Positions 12,064 through 23,092 of a stretch of DNA of 64,000 nucleotides are shown here, one piece after another. Below the pieces are notes generated by a model. That model was given only the letters and a program-made list of their open reading frames with translations. It did not search any database and was not told where the DNA came from. Positions within the stretch are counted from its first letter, which is position 1; every line of letters begins with the position of its first letter. The stretch lies in the NCBI RefSeq assembly GCF_000275845.1, contig NW_006766885.1, positions 1,502,604 to 1,566,603 of the forward strand, read 5' to 3'. The translations under genes and the position numbers were made by a program. The stretch comes from Dichomitus squalens LYAD-421 SS1. Taxonomy: Eukaryota > Basidiomycota > Agaricomycetes > Polyporales > Polyporaceae.

Positions 12064-15000
12064 ATGAGCACCTCCAGGATCGAATCTGTGGACTACGCGC
12101 ACGACATTCGTCCTTACCTCCAACTACCACACCTTCTGTCTTTGACATGGCTTGCTTACCCCATCCTTTCTCTCATCTTCGTCGTCTTCCGGTTGCAGCT
12201 GTCATCGACCTCTGCGCAAGACGCCGTCGCTAATGCGAAGAACGATTTGCTCGCGAGCTGTAAGGCCGCAGAACACGCGGCTACCACAGCGGCGAGCATG
12301 CCCCGATATCTTGCGATTGCCACCAATGCGCAGATCACAGATGCGGTGAACGGGACGATGAACGCTGCTCGGGCTACGATGGTCTTGGCGCTTACCATTA
12401 TGGAGACGATTATCAACTTCGTCATAGACATTTACCGATCCACATTTCTCTGCTTCATCGAGCTCATCGTTCGCGCTGTGCTTTCTCTGCTGATCAGTGC
12501 TGTGAATGAGGTGCGTCTCATTTGTGTCTCCGCAGGAGATATGTCCTATAATACCGATGTTGACCGTCTCGTACCCCGCAGGCGAACTCGCTCATCCAAG
12601 ACGCAGCAGGTCCTGTTGCTGATGCACTTGATGCCGCAGCCAGTGCGGTAAACGACTTCATTGACGCTGCCTCTAAAGTTATCAAAACAGTCTCTTTCGG
12701 AAGTATATCCATCCCAGGGCACATCGACACGTCCGGCTTGAACAGTCTACGGAATTTTACGCTGCCCTCGAGCTTGACGGATGGTCTGGAGAGTTTAAAC
12801 AACTCGCTTCCCTCCGTTTCTGATCTGAAGGACAAAATCGACTCTCTGTAAGATTCTGACATCTCACTCATTAGGATGATGACTCACAGACGGACTCCTC
12901 CAGCGTGGACACGCCCTTCGAGCTGTTGAAGAAGGACATCAACGATACTTTCGGCGGCCTCTCCTTCGACGTCAGCGCACTTCCGCTCCCCACCCAGAAC
13001 ACGGTCACGTTCTGCGACCAGATGGACACGTCAGTCGTAGACGACCTCGGACGCGACATGGTGAAGGTGGTCAAGATCGGCACCGTCATCATGATCATCC
13101 TCATCGTCCTTCTCATCGCTGCCAACTGTGCACTCGAGTGGTACAAGTGGCGCGCCCTGAAGACTCACTTCCAGCGCATCCGCGACGGCCTCGTCGCCGA
13201 CCCTGACGTGAAGACCCAGCGCGGACCCGATGGACGCCTTATGGTCGGCATGTCTGATCATGACCTGATGTCCGTCGAGGGGACGATGAGCCACCCTCTT
13301 GTCATGAAGGTTGTCAACAAGTTTGAGCTCGTGTTCAAGCTCAGGAAGTCGAAGAAGGACAAGCTCATCTGGTTCTCCCACTACGTCTTCCACCCGCCTG
13401 CCATGGCTTGCTTCCTCATCGGTTTCTTCGGCCTTCTCTCTGTCGAACTCCAGCTTCTCGCCATTGGCCCCATCCAGGCGAAATTTGAGCAGCAGACAGC
13501 CGCCTCCGTCTCGGACTTCTCGGGCGTCATCGCCACGTCCATCAACGCGAGCATGTACAACCAGTCCGCGGCGTACGCGACGCAGATCAACACCCGCGTC
13601 GACACCGTCCAGTCGACGATCAACGACGGCCTCTTCGGCTGGGTCAACAGCACGACGACCACGCTCAACGACACCATCAACACGTTCTACACCGACGTCC
13701 AGAACGTCGTCAACTCCGTCTTCAACAACACCCCGCTCAACGAGCCCCTCCAGGAGTTCCTGCGGTGCTTCCTCGGCTCCAAGGTCGACGCGATCGAGGA
13801 CGCGCTCACGTTCCTCCACGACAACCTCCACGTCGACGTCCCCCGCGTGAACGACACCGTCCTCGTGCTCTCCCCGGCGTCCGTCAACGAGGCCGCGCAG
13901 CCGATCGCGCAGGCCGCCGTGGGCACGGGCAACGGCGACGACACGGGCCTCGTCGGCCGCGTCGTCGAGGCGTACGTCAAGTCGCTTAAGCAGGAGCGCA
14001 TCATGTTCGCCATCTTCGCGGGCCTCTGGCTCTTCGTCGTCTTCATGGCGCTCTGCATCCTCTTCTGGGCGTCCTACGGCCGTCCGATGCTCATGCGTGC
14101 GAGGCGTCGCGGCGGTGGCCCGAACGACCGCGACCGCGTCGACGCCCTCTATGGAGGGTACGGCTCAGGGAAGCATGTGGAGGCGGGCGAGAAGCAGGAC
14201 TTGTACGAGGTTCAGCTGGCGGACGCGGACGCGCGCGACGGGAAGGCGACGGCCTCGCGCGGCCTGTTCTGGAGCTCGATGAAGGGCCCCTGGCGCAGGG
14301 ACGCGCGCTCGCCGCCGCAAGTGGACGGCGACCTCTCTCAGCCGCGTCCGCTGATGATGCAGAACCCGGTGTACCAGAAGAGCTGGGACAACATCCTGGA
14401 CAACGCTGACCCCTCGGCGTACGAGCCTGAGGGCGAGCCGTCCTCCAAGGTCGGCAAGTCTCGCAAGCTGATGGCCCTGGGGCGCAAGGGGATGGGTAGG
14501 GAGCCTGCTCTCAAGGCGGACGACGACGGGACATTGGCGGCGTTCGAGACGCAAAACGAAGCCGCGCAGCCTGCCAAGGGCAACTGGCGCAAGCTGTTCG
14601 GGGCATCCAAGAAGGCAGACGCGGCTGCTCCAGTCGTCGAAGATCTGCCCTACGTCGACGAGCGGGAAGTGACGTCTAGCGCAGCGCAGCAGCCTGGAGG
14701 TGCTGAATACAGAAGTCGTTTTCACGAACACGTAAGTTCGGAGTCGCTCCCTGGACAGTACCCACCGGACAGCCCTTAGCTAAGCTGTCATGACCACCAA
14801 CAGCCCGTAGCTCCTCCATTCTCCAAGCATGCCCAACTCCTCAAGTCTCTTTCTCGTTCCAAAGAGCAACGGTCTCAGCGCAGACAAGATGACCCTTTCA
14901 CTCATCCCGAAACATCGCACCCAACCCCCTCTTTCTCGGACCCCTTCAACTCACAACCTCAATCTCCGTCCCACTTCCCGGAGGACCCATTCGCGGATCG

Positions 15001-15622
15001 ACTTCCCGTTGGTCAAACCTCCGAGAAGCAAGCGTTGTCCCACCTCCGCCCTCATCGCCGCTCGCGCTCACGTCCCAACCTGTCTATCGCCACTGACATC
15101 GCCACAGCCGTTTCAGACAATCTGCCCACGATCGTGCAGACGCCTGCCTCAGACGAGTCCCCAATGATGCCTCCGTCCAAGCCCTGGGCAGAGCCCATAA
15201 CGTCGCAGGGCGTGAAGCCGACGGCTCCTCAGCAGAAGGCCACCGGGATTCCTCTTCCCCTCTACTACGGTTATGAGCGACCGCCCCCGGGACTCGAGTT
15301 GCCGCCCACCGAGACATCCTCGCAGTACCTGAAGCCCCCTGCCGTCCTCCCGCCGAAGCGTCAGCAGCAGCGGGTGGACCCTGATACCTCCACGCCCGTG
15401 ACACGACTCCTGACGACGACCCACGCGCGCAAGTCCTCCCAGGCGGTGGACCCGTTCGTGACGCCTTTTGACGACGAGTACCGTGTGCACGCTACGAATG
15501 CGCCGGCCCCGGCTGCGTCGTGGCCGCGCGGCCTGCCATACAACGTCCGTACAGCACAGAACCCGTTTGCCACCCCGAGGCGACCGGATTCGGACCCGTT
15601 CGCGACGGCAATTGCGGTCTAA
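12064..15622 (+). CDS. PRM1: Plasma membrane fusion protein PRM1
   Basis: Multi-spanning membrane protein; known Prm1 acts in plasma-membrane fusion during mating or hyphal fusion. Exons 12064-12510, 12582-12847, 12904-14731 and 14804-15622 sum to 3360 nt, 1119 residues. Five hydrophobic stretches are visible: [19 protein letters not shown], a long one around [16 protein letters not shown], then [35 protein letters not shown] and [19 protein letters not shown]. Large loops between them carry many Asn-X-Ser/Thr sites and paired cysteines, as in Prm1. The cytoplasmic tail (from ~14100) is long, charged and low complexity. The last intron (14732-14803) begins CAC|GTAAGT and extends the tail by ~270 residues; without it the protein would stop at 14779. 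Start chosen at the first ATG before the first membrane segment. Confidence 0.92.
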
Positions 15623-16057
15623 CGTCGTAACGTCTCTCCCCTGTCGTCTCATGGGTACTTCTCCATTTTCTCTCCTTCTATCTTCCAGCTCTCGTTCCGT
15701 CCATTGTTGAACACTCGCATCGCCTTTGCGCTGTATCTTCTAGCAGACCATACTGTATTCCCACCCACATGACCGACCTATCATAATAGCAAGGGTAGTC
15801 AGTAGTCCATCCCATTGCTGTCCGTATATACGTAATTGTCTGTGGTCGCTCTTTTGTCTCTGTTACCCTCTGGAGGTCGTCCCGCTGTATTTTTATCACA
15901 TGTCCGTCGTTCTAGTTGTAGCATTGGTTGCATCCCGGGCTGTACATATATACATAGTGGATGGTCCTTGAACGTTGAACGTCGAAATTGCTTGTCAAAT
16001 GTCCGACTACCACTTCCGTCCATGTGCATGAAGGCCCACGTTCGGTGTCGAGATCTA
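15623..16057. other. PRM1 3' flank, no gene seen
   Basis: Short AT-richer stretch after the PRM1 stop, leading up to the inverted-repeat element at 16058. It holds no reading frame with recognisable coding character. Confidence 0.5.
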
Positions 16058-16243
16058 CAGTCTTACCCGGGTCCTTTGGCCGCCCAATTTTCGTTCACCT
16101 GTGTGAAGCACACACACCCCTCCTGCCATAGATCGGAATATCTAGGTTGAATCAATACGGTATCATGTAACTACACCAGAAGTATGAGCACGATTGGGAA
16201 CAGTGTAAAGGAGATCGTAATGAATCACTGTCGAATCTGCTTA

Positions 16244-16937
16244 CTATCGCGACCCCAGTGTTCGGACAGACCCTAGTGTTCGGACAAAGGACCATGTCTC
16301 CCTCATTTTCCACCCGATAAAGCTGCAAGCTGGCAAATAGGTGCGCGAGTTCATTCCAAACAAGCAGAAAAAAGAACCAAATTTATTCACAGAGTCACTG
16401 CAGCGATCTTGCAGGAGGAAGTGGTGCAACTCATCCCTATTCAAACTTGATGAGTCTCGCTCCGAGCTCCTCCTCGGGCGCTTCCTTTCATGTTTCTCAG
16501 ACGTACTCATACACACCCATGATACCCAGGACTCAATTCTCCGAAGCCTTCACTGGTGCACAAATGGGAGAAACAAGACTTGGCCCTCGAGGGCGTGACA
16601 GTGCAGCCACATTTTCACTCTCCGACCTGGTTAGGCTGCTCGGCTAAGGCTCATCAAGTTGGATGACGGACATTCCCGAAGGCCGGCAGGGCTCGGCAAG
16701 CGTGACGATTCGTCACCTTCTGCGCGGAGAATCGTCCGAACACTGGGGTCAGGCCTGTATACCCCCCTCTCTAACACTCATTTCTTCTCCAATATATCTC
16801 ATCTTTGGCATGCAGCATAATTTTATATGTGACTGCTTGCATGCAAAAAATGAATGTTATCGGAGGATAGGAAGGTACATAGATCAAAGGAATCATGTGG
16901 TGGGCGCCTTGTCGTCCGAACACTGGGGTCGCGATAG
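16244..16937. mobile_element. Inner inverted-repeat element nested in the outer one
   Basis: A 24-base terminal inverted repeat starting CTATCGCGACCCCAGTGTTC at 16244-16267 is matched in reverse at 16914-16937, again bordered by TA on both sides. The related motif GTCCGAACACTGGGGTC occurs also at 16734-16750, and a one-base variant lies near 16269-16285, so these are subterminal repeats. No coding capacity was seen. It is probably a MITE-like insertion. Confidence 0.55.
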
Positions 16938-17008
16938 TATCAGTCGGTCCTGGGTCCTTTGGCCAGTGTCACAGATCAGCGTGATTCCCTTCTATGGATA
17001 ATAGATGA

Positions 17009-17351
17009 TCTTATCAGGCAATGCCGCCCGAGCGCCGCCCTTCATTCGATGCACGCAAAGCAGAGGAGCGCTGAGTTGTGTGACTCGGCGCCTGATTAAT
17101 AGCATCTCATATGTCCCGTTGATGAGAACTTATTTGATATCTCTGGGAAGTGCATGTCGATAAGAGTGTTCTTTGTCTCAAACAAGCTAGATATATCCTA
17201 TTCACATTTACTGAAACTATGGAAGTTATCGGAGCAATACATCAGCCGCGATCACTGGAATATAATTCAAAACAGCAGTTTTTTGGACTAAAACATAGTC
17301 TTGTAATGTGTTTGAACAGCAAAGGCTACGGAACTTTGGGATAACATACAT
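17009..17351. repeat. Left copy of a 343-base exact repeat flanking gap 1
   Basis: Identical to 17639-17981 (offset 630). The copy runs exactly up to the first N. This is the pattern of two overlapping contig ends left unmerged, so it is probably an assembly artefact and not a biological duplication. Confidence 0.85.
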
Positions 17352-17638
17352 NNNNNNNNNNNNNNNNNNNNNNNNNNNNNNNNNNNNNNNNNNNNNNNNN
17401 NNNNNNNNNNNNNNNNNNNNNNNNNNNNNNNNNNNNNNNNNNNNNNNNNNNNNNNNNNNNNNNNNNNNNNNNNNNNNNNNNNNNNNNNNNNNNNNNNNNN
17501 NNNNNNNNNNNNNNNNNNNNNNNNNNNNNNNNNNNNNNNNNNNNNNNNNNNNNNNNNNNNNNNNNNNNNNNNNNNNNNNNNNNNNNNNNNNNNNNNNNNN
17601 NNNNNNNNNNNNNNNNNNNNNNNNNNNNNNNNNNNNNN
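17352..17638. other. Assembly gap 1 (287 N)
   Basis: Run of unknown bases. The flanks are exact copies of each other, so the gap may be spurious. Confidence 0.99.
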
Positions 17639-17981
17639 TCTTATCAGGCAATGCCGCCCGAGCGCCGCCCTTCATTCGATGCACGCAAAGCAGAGGAGCG
17701 CTGAGTTGTGTGACTCGGCGCCTGATTAATAGCATCTCATATGTCCCGTTGATGAGAACTTATTTGATATCTCTGGGAAGTGCATGTCGATAAGAGTGTT
17801 CTTTGTCTCAAACAAGCTAGATATATCCTATTCACATTTACTGAAACTATGGAAGTTATCGGAGCAATACATCAGCCGCGATCACTGGAATATAATTCAA
17901 AACAGCAGTTTTTTGGACTAAAACATAGTCTTGTAATGTGTTTGAACAGCAAAGGCTACGGAACTTTGGGATAACATACAT
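17639..17981. repeat. Right copy of the 343-base exact repeat flanking gap 1
   Basis: Identical to 17009-17351; it starts at the first base after the gap. See the left copy. Confidence 0.85.
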
Positions 17982-18226
17982 AAAACCATTATCTACTTGA
18001 CTGGGTTAACATGTAGGTTGAGATTCTACTGTGGGGACAGAAAATCCTTCAGTGGCCAAAGGACCCATGGTGGCCAAAGGACCCGGGTAAGACTGTAGAT
18101 CTGCAGCTTGGTTTGAGGCGGTGTCCATCGCTATGTTGCAGTGCCATACGTTGCCGCAGCGTACTCAATGCTGCAAGTTCTTTTCGTCCATTTCGTCCAT
18201 CCTCATGCTGAACTGGCTGGCTAATA

Positions 18227-19269
18227 TGAATTCTCCCATGCTCCCCTGGGAGGTGATTGAAAGGATCGTCAGCCATTGCGACGACTCACAGACGCTACGC
18301 AGCTTTACGCTCTCATGCCGCCAACTCTACCCTCGTAGCTTTTGCTAGGCGACACTAGGGAGGTAGCCTTGCTACTGGAATCAGTCCAGTCTTCACTGGA
18401 GAGGCTCTCCCTGGGAGTCCCCTACTCGGAGAAAGAATCGTATGGTTTGTAGCCTTACCCAAGACTAAGCAGAACATCAGAGTACTTACTGTTCCCATTT
18501 CAGTAGCACATCTACTCATCAGCACCCAACCAACTATCTCAACCTGGACTCAGCTTCGTTTCCTGACGCTGAAGACCAAACTCAAATTCAAAGACGTCGC
18601 AGGGATTATCGAGATATTGAATGGATTCCATCCCCCCAATCTAAAACACGTTATTTTGAACATGCAACTGGACGCTATCGGAAAGTTGATCCAGTGGATG
18701 GGTGGTGAAGGACGCCAATCTCGTCAATGCCACCAGATTGAGCAAGCTCTCCTCCAGTTTTCCCGTCCGGAAATGACGTTCTCCATCAAGAATCCCATTC
18801 GCTCCTACCGGATCGGTTTCTGGTGCCATGAGTTGGGAATCCGTTTGCCCATATTGCGAGAGCGTGGCAAGCTCTCAGTCATATCGCAATCAGGTGGGTG
18901 TGTGATCATTGGAGCATGTCGAAGGGCAATCTTCGCTGATTCCCTGAGCCCCCAGATAACACTCCTGGACATGAATCAAGGGGATCATCGAGATCTTGAA
19001 GGCTTTTCGTCCTTCGAGCTTGACGGATGTCCTACTAGACTTGCAATCAGACACCGTCAAGGAATTGATCCAATGGGTCGACATCGGAGACAATTCCCGT
19101 CTATGCCTGGCGCTTGACCAAACTCTTCTCCATTTCACTCATGCAGAAATCTCCATCTTACTCAACAAGCCCATCCGCTCTTCCCGATCCCGTTTTTGGA
19201 CCCGTCAGCTCATTCAATATTTCCCTGCGCTGCGAGCGCGTAACTCGTTCTCTATCACGTCAGAGCCAG
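18227..19269 (+). pseudogene. F-box N-terminal region with internal tandem duplication, probably degenerate
   Basis: An F-box-like head (MLPWEVIERIVSHCDDSQTL) of the kind common in polypore F-box proteins stops near 18348. A leucine-rich F-box middle part then appears twice. Copy 1 is at about 18560-18970 (GFHPPNLKHVILNMQLDA ... QWMGG) and copy 2 at about 18985-19269 (AFRPSSLTDVLLDLQSDT ... QWVDIG). The copies are offset by ~379 bases, not a multiple of three. After a predicted intron, copy 1 continues DNTPGHE, which parallels DITIGHD after copy 2, so the duplicated unit included that splice junction. Copy 2 can splice (intron 19270-19324) in frame into the WD40 part that follows. Reading from the F-box to the end needs frame breaks, so I call it broken. 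Confidence 0.55.
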
Positions 19270-19324
19270 GTCAGCTAATCATCACGCCGACAGCTAACCT
19301 AATGGTGACTTACCACTCACTCAG

Positions 19325-20345
19325 ATATCACCATCGGTCATGACGCTATGATAGGGTGTCTCGTCTATTCGCCAGACAGCAGATGGGTAGCGACAGGGTC
19401 TTACGACAACACCATCATCCTCTGGGACACGACTGGGCGATGCATAGAAGAATGGGTAGCACACGCGGGGGTGATCAGGTCACTCACGTTCTCCCCTCGC
19501 GGCCGATACCTCTCTCCGCCGGCCAGAACCAGCTAGCGATTTGGGAGCCAAATCAAGGCACACGTCGAATCGCAACACTCGAAGGGCCAGTCGAGGCAAG
19601 TTGCTGTGCATGGTCCCCGGACGGTACTGTGATTGCCTCCGGAGGTTCTGATGGAAGAGTACGCCTCTGGGACGCTCGCACGTTCTGCTTGATCCATGTC
19701 CTGGGCTACGAGCACAACAACCCGTACAGTTTGTTTGTCCACTTCTCCGCCGACGGCCGTTGGCTCGCCTCCGGGGGATGTCAGGTCGATTGCTGTATGT
19801 GGGACGTTGCGGCAGGCAAGCTCCACAAGGTCCTCAAAGGGTCGAATTCATTTCGGACTGCGACCTTCGATCCAGGGAGCACTCGCCTCGCCGCGGCGTC
19901 TGATGGCTACAAGGCCGGAATCTGGGACATCGAGACAGGAGAACCCCTCGTCGTATTGCAGCAACGTACGAAAAGAGTATCTGATATTAGTTTCTCACCG
20001 GATGGGAAGCTGGCGTTGTCTGGGTCATACGATGAGACGGTGGAGATATGGGACGTACGGAGCGGCCTCTCGATCATGTCGCTTCTGGGACACACTGGTC
20101 ACGTCTATGCAGCATGCGTCTCTCCGTGTGGGAAGTATATCGCATCGGCCTCGTACGACGGGACGGTGCGGTTGTGGAGGACAAGGGACGGGTCGTGCCT
20201 TGTGACGTTCGTGGAGCATCAGGATCGCGTGAGGCACGTAGCTTTCTCTCCTGATGGCCAGACACTTTCATCTGGAGCGAATAACGGGACAACGTTAGTT
20301 CGTCGGTGGCGCGAGTTTCTTCCCCCAGAAGAATTGGGACAGTAG
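19325..20345 (+). CDS. WD40-repeat protein part, with one frameshift
   Basis: About eight WD40 blades are visible, for example LVYSPDSRWVATGSYDN, CCAWSPDGTVIASGGSDG, ISFSPDGKLALSGSYDE and VAFSPDGQTLSSGANNG, ending at a stop at 20345. Known WD40 propellers are protein-binding platforms; together with the F-box-like exons upstream it would make an SCF substrate adaptor. The first blade is in a different frame from the rest. Near 19508-19520 one base appears to be missing: the reading passes from SPRGRYL to AGQNQLAIWEP only after a shift. This is either a sequencing error or a true disabling mutation. The acceptor at 19324 joins the upstream copy-2 exon with matching phase. Confidence 0.65.
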
Positions 20346-20816
20346 CACCTCTGTGGTCCCTTCGATCGAATTTGTTTACCTTACAAAACCCAACTTGGTC
20401 CGAATCGCTGTTGCCTTGTTCGAGTCGCAATAGCAGATCGAAGACTGAATAGCCGGGAATGGGATTATCAGATATTCTGCGTGCCTGGAGCCTGTTCCAA
20501 AGTCCGCAAATCCTCGCCTCATGAGAACAGATCAGCCGTAAAGTGCTATTGTCGACATAGCGAAGGAACTTACGTATCGACTGCGGTAGAAGACGATAAC
20601 GTTAGCGGATAGGTCCGGTGGGGCGCGACGAATCTGCACAAAAACCTTCGGGACAGAGGCAACAAGCGTTGAAGGCGCATATGTCGCGAAATGGGCAAGT
20701 TGCTGCTACCGGATTCAGGCTTCGGACAGAGGTGCACACGTCCATATGAGAATACAGTTCGCTGTATCGCGTACATTATGCGTATTCAAGGTACGAGTGT
20801 GAGTATGGGTACATGC
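20346..20816. other. Convergent 3' flanks of the WD40 locus and FKBP gene
   Basis: 471 bases between two convergent stops. Nothing supportable was seen. Confidence 0.5.
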
Positions 20817-21475
20817 TTAGAGCTCCTCGCGAGGGCTCTGAGCGTCGAGCTTAACGAGCTCGACGTCAAAGACGAGCGCCGAGTTGGGAGGAATGACATT
20901 GCCGAATCCACGTGAACCTGTGAGGATGCCGATTCATTATCTATCCCAGGTCTTTGGTCCTTGTGAAGCTTTGACATACCATAGGCCTTGGTGGAAGGAA
21001 TGGTGAGGGTACGCTTCTCACCCTGGCACATACCCTGGAGACCCTCTTCCCAGCCGGTAATGACTTGGCGGGCACCGACTGAGGTCGAGTTCAGGTCAAT
21101 AGCACTTGGAGTATACATCAGCACTCACGAGTAACAGGCAGAGGCTGGCCGCGGTCCAAGCTGTATAGAAAGTAAACGTGAGCTCAAGCAAGGCCTCTCT
21201 CCTAGAGCAATCAGTACCTCGAGTCGAATTTGTTACCGTTCGTCCACAGCTTTCCAGTCTACGGTGACATATTAGCAAGCTGTAAGGGCTGTACCGATGA
21301 AGAATGCACCCACGTAATGCACCTGCAGCCTGTCGCCATTCTGTGCTGTGACCTTGCAATTGTCCGGAACGTAAGTGCGGTCGATCTGGAGCTCGGCAGG
21401 CGCCGCCTCCTCTGCCACAGCAGCGAGAGCGAGCATGAGCATCGAGACACAGCCCAAGATCCGCGTCAAAATCAT
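20817..21475 (-). CDS. FKBP-type peptidyl-prolyl isomerase, secretory pathway (FKBP2-like)
   Basis: Predicted prolyl isomerase acting in the ER lumen. The start at 21475 gives a signal peptide (ILGCVSMLMLALAAVAEEA), followed by LQIDRTYVPDNCKV, typical of ER FKBPs. Later exons give LWTNGNKFDS, SLDRGQPLPVT (21160-21129), LGARQVITGWEEGLQGMC (21078-20980) and SRGFGNVIPPNSALVFDVEL (20917-20817). These include the GWEEGLQGM and Y/FG...IPP core of the FK506-binding fold. Splice phases match at these joins. The join just before LWTNG (around 21250-21310) is not resolved: no canonical acceptor gives the usual HYTGTLW spacing. The C-terminus (LDAQSPREEL) is a possible but non-standard ER retention signal. 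The gene is divergent from RPL39. Confidence 0.87.
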
Positions 21476-21738
21476 CGTCGTAAAACACAAGATATAAGCA
21501 CAGAAAACAGCAAAGGGGAGATGCAGGTATATGAGAAAGCTGAGGCTGGGCTGAGACGCGTCGCGACGCGGGAACGACACGTGTGACGTCGCGTTCTAAT
21601 TGGGACACGTGGGAGAGCGCAAGTGGCAAATTCTTCTTCCGGAGCTTAGTCAGAACTGTACAGACCCCTCCGTCCTTAACCTTAATTTTCCTCCCTTTTC
21701 CACCAACCGCCGCCGCCCAGCGTTCGACACGAGTAACG
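21476..21738. promoter_or_regulatory. Short divergent promoter region, FKBP / RPL39
   Basis: 263 bases between outward-facing start codons. A pyrimidine-rich stretch (CCTCCGTCCTTAACC... through 21715) lies just above RPL39, as is common for fungal ribosomal protein genes. No TATA box is obvious on the RPL39 side. Confidence 0.45.
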
Positions 21739-22106
21739 ATGGTATGCCCCTTCATCCTTCATATGTGCCAGGTTCCCGACTGCAGGAGAGAACTCGTTGC
21801 TGAGCATGCTTGTCTTGCGTGTTTAGCCTTCCCAAAAGACCTTCCGCACGAAGCGCATTCTCGCTAAGGCCGGACGCCAGAACCGGTGAGTAGGATTCAA
21901 CATGTAGGGAGGTCAAGGGACAATTTTCCTGAGATTTGTGTGGTAGCCCCATCCCCCAGTGGTTCCGCCTGAAGTCGGACACCAAAATTCAGGTGCGTCT
22001 GCCTCGTTTTGCCACCATTGTCCAATCCCCCTGAAATGAGCCTTCCGCACTCGCACAGTATAACGCCAAGCGCCGCCACTGGAGGCGCACCAAGCTCAAC
22101 ATCTAA
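21739..22106 (+). CDS. RPL39: 60S ribosomal protein L39 (eL39)
   Basis: Small ribosomal protein lining the exit tunnel of the large subunit. Exons 21739-21741 (the ATG alone), 21827-21885, 21947-21992 and 22059-22106 join to 51 residues. The spliced protein reads PSQKTFRTKRILAKAGRQNR, then PIPQWFRLKSDTKIQ, then YNAKRRHWRRTKLNI, which is the full eL39 pattern at the usual length. All junctions are GT-AG with compatible phase. The first coding exon being only the start codon is seen in other fungal ribosomal genes; it makes this gene easy to miss by ORF scanning. Confidence 0.97.
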
Positions 22107-22677
22107 GCTGCCCACTCCCCGCCTCGCCCTGCTTATCAGTCATGCTGCTGTTGTAGCTGTATTAGGGGCTCAGAGGATGACGCCCGGGAGGGCGGTCGGA
22201 AAGCAGACCAGGCCTCGCGCTCACCATCGAGACTTTGCATCCGCATCACCACGCACTCATACTCACATGTATTGCTCTGTTACTGGCCCATGGCATATCC
22301 GCTAAACCATTTGCATGCGCTATGATATCTCTTTCTCCGCTCGATTCAACTTGTCGTCAGTTTCCACGGCGATTCTTGGTTTGGGGTCTCCTACTTGCCA
22401 GATTCGAGCATCATGGGGCCTGCCGGCAGATGAGCTTCGCATATCATCGAAAACAACATATGTCTTGAAGTAAGTATCACCGTGCAGATGACGCTCCACT
22501 GCAAATGCTCCGGAACTGAAATGGCGCAAGTATGGCCGAAGTACGGCAGTGTATGCAGATCCTGCGATACTTCCCTGTGACTTTGATACCCTGTTTCAAT
22601 CTCTACATAAATCGTGAGGGTTGTATTCCTCTTCAAACTATGCGTGCTCATACATTGCTGGCCATCCCCATCAATTA
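22107..22677. other. RPL39 3' flank, no gene seen
   Basis: Between the RPL39 stop and the MITE. A short frame at 22235-22468 starts with a hydrophobic stretch but shows no family likeness and no supporting splice structure. Confidence 0.45.
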
Positions 22678-23092
22678 CAGCGATGTGCAGAATGATACGG
22701 AAAACGCATTTCGCGCGAGACCGGCGCTCAGAGAGACGCCAGACGGTCACGGGACTCAAACACTGACCGCTGTGACTTTGTTACTCATTGTGACAGAGGT
22801 GTGACACTTGGCCCTGAAGCACAAATGCGAGTTCTCTTCATTGGGCAAGTTAGTTATTGCTTCATGAGACATAGATTATGCCTTATATGTTATAATAATT
22901 TTTGATATGCTCCTCTATCTGCTATTATGAGCCTTGGGGGACCATCCTGAAGGGCTACTGTGACCAGGATAGCGCTCGGTGTCCGGCTCTTTCCTGGTGT
23001 CCGACAGCCCGGCACAGCGTTTGGGTCTCCGAGCGCCCAACAGGCGCTGGCTCACAAAAAATGCGTTTTCCGTATCATTCTGCACATCGCTG
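22678..23092. mobile_element. MITE-like element, 415 bp, with 34-bp terminal inverted repeats
   Basis: The left end 22678-22711, starting CAGCGATGTGCAGAATGATA, is repeated exactly in reverse at 23059-23092. Both ends are bordered by TA (22676-22677 and 23093-23094). Weaker inverted similarity continues inside the ends (GCGCTCAGAGAGACGCC on the left against GGGTCTCCGAGCGCCC on the right). The interior is AT-rich with no coding frame. This is the layout of a TA-inserting miniature inverted-repeat element. Confidence 0.75.

Larger units (their letters stand above)
16058..18095. mobile_element. Nest of non-autonomous TA-flanked inverted-repeat elements (outer element)
   Basis: An exact 24-base inverted repeat, beginning CAGTCTTACCCGGGTCCTTT, sits at 16058-16081 and, reversed, at 18072-18095. 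Each end is bordered by TA (16056-16057 and 18096-18097), which fits a TA target duplication as in the Tc1/mariner or Fot1/pogo groups. No transposase frame is present, so it looks non-autonomous. The core GGGTCCTTTGGCC occurs again at 16951-16963 and once more just inside the right end, suggesting related copies inserted into each other. The element contains assembly gap 17352-17638 and the false repeat beside it, so its true length is shorter than the 2.0 kb shown. Confidence 0.65.

Noticed and set aside
13031..13831. Minus-strand frame (266 codons) opposite PRM1
   Set aside because: Codon-bias shadow: Val/Asp/Glu/Arg-rich, while the plus strand has the membrane segments and glycosylation sites of Prm1.
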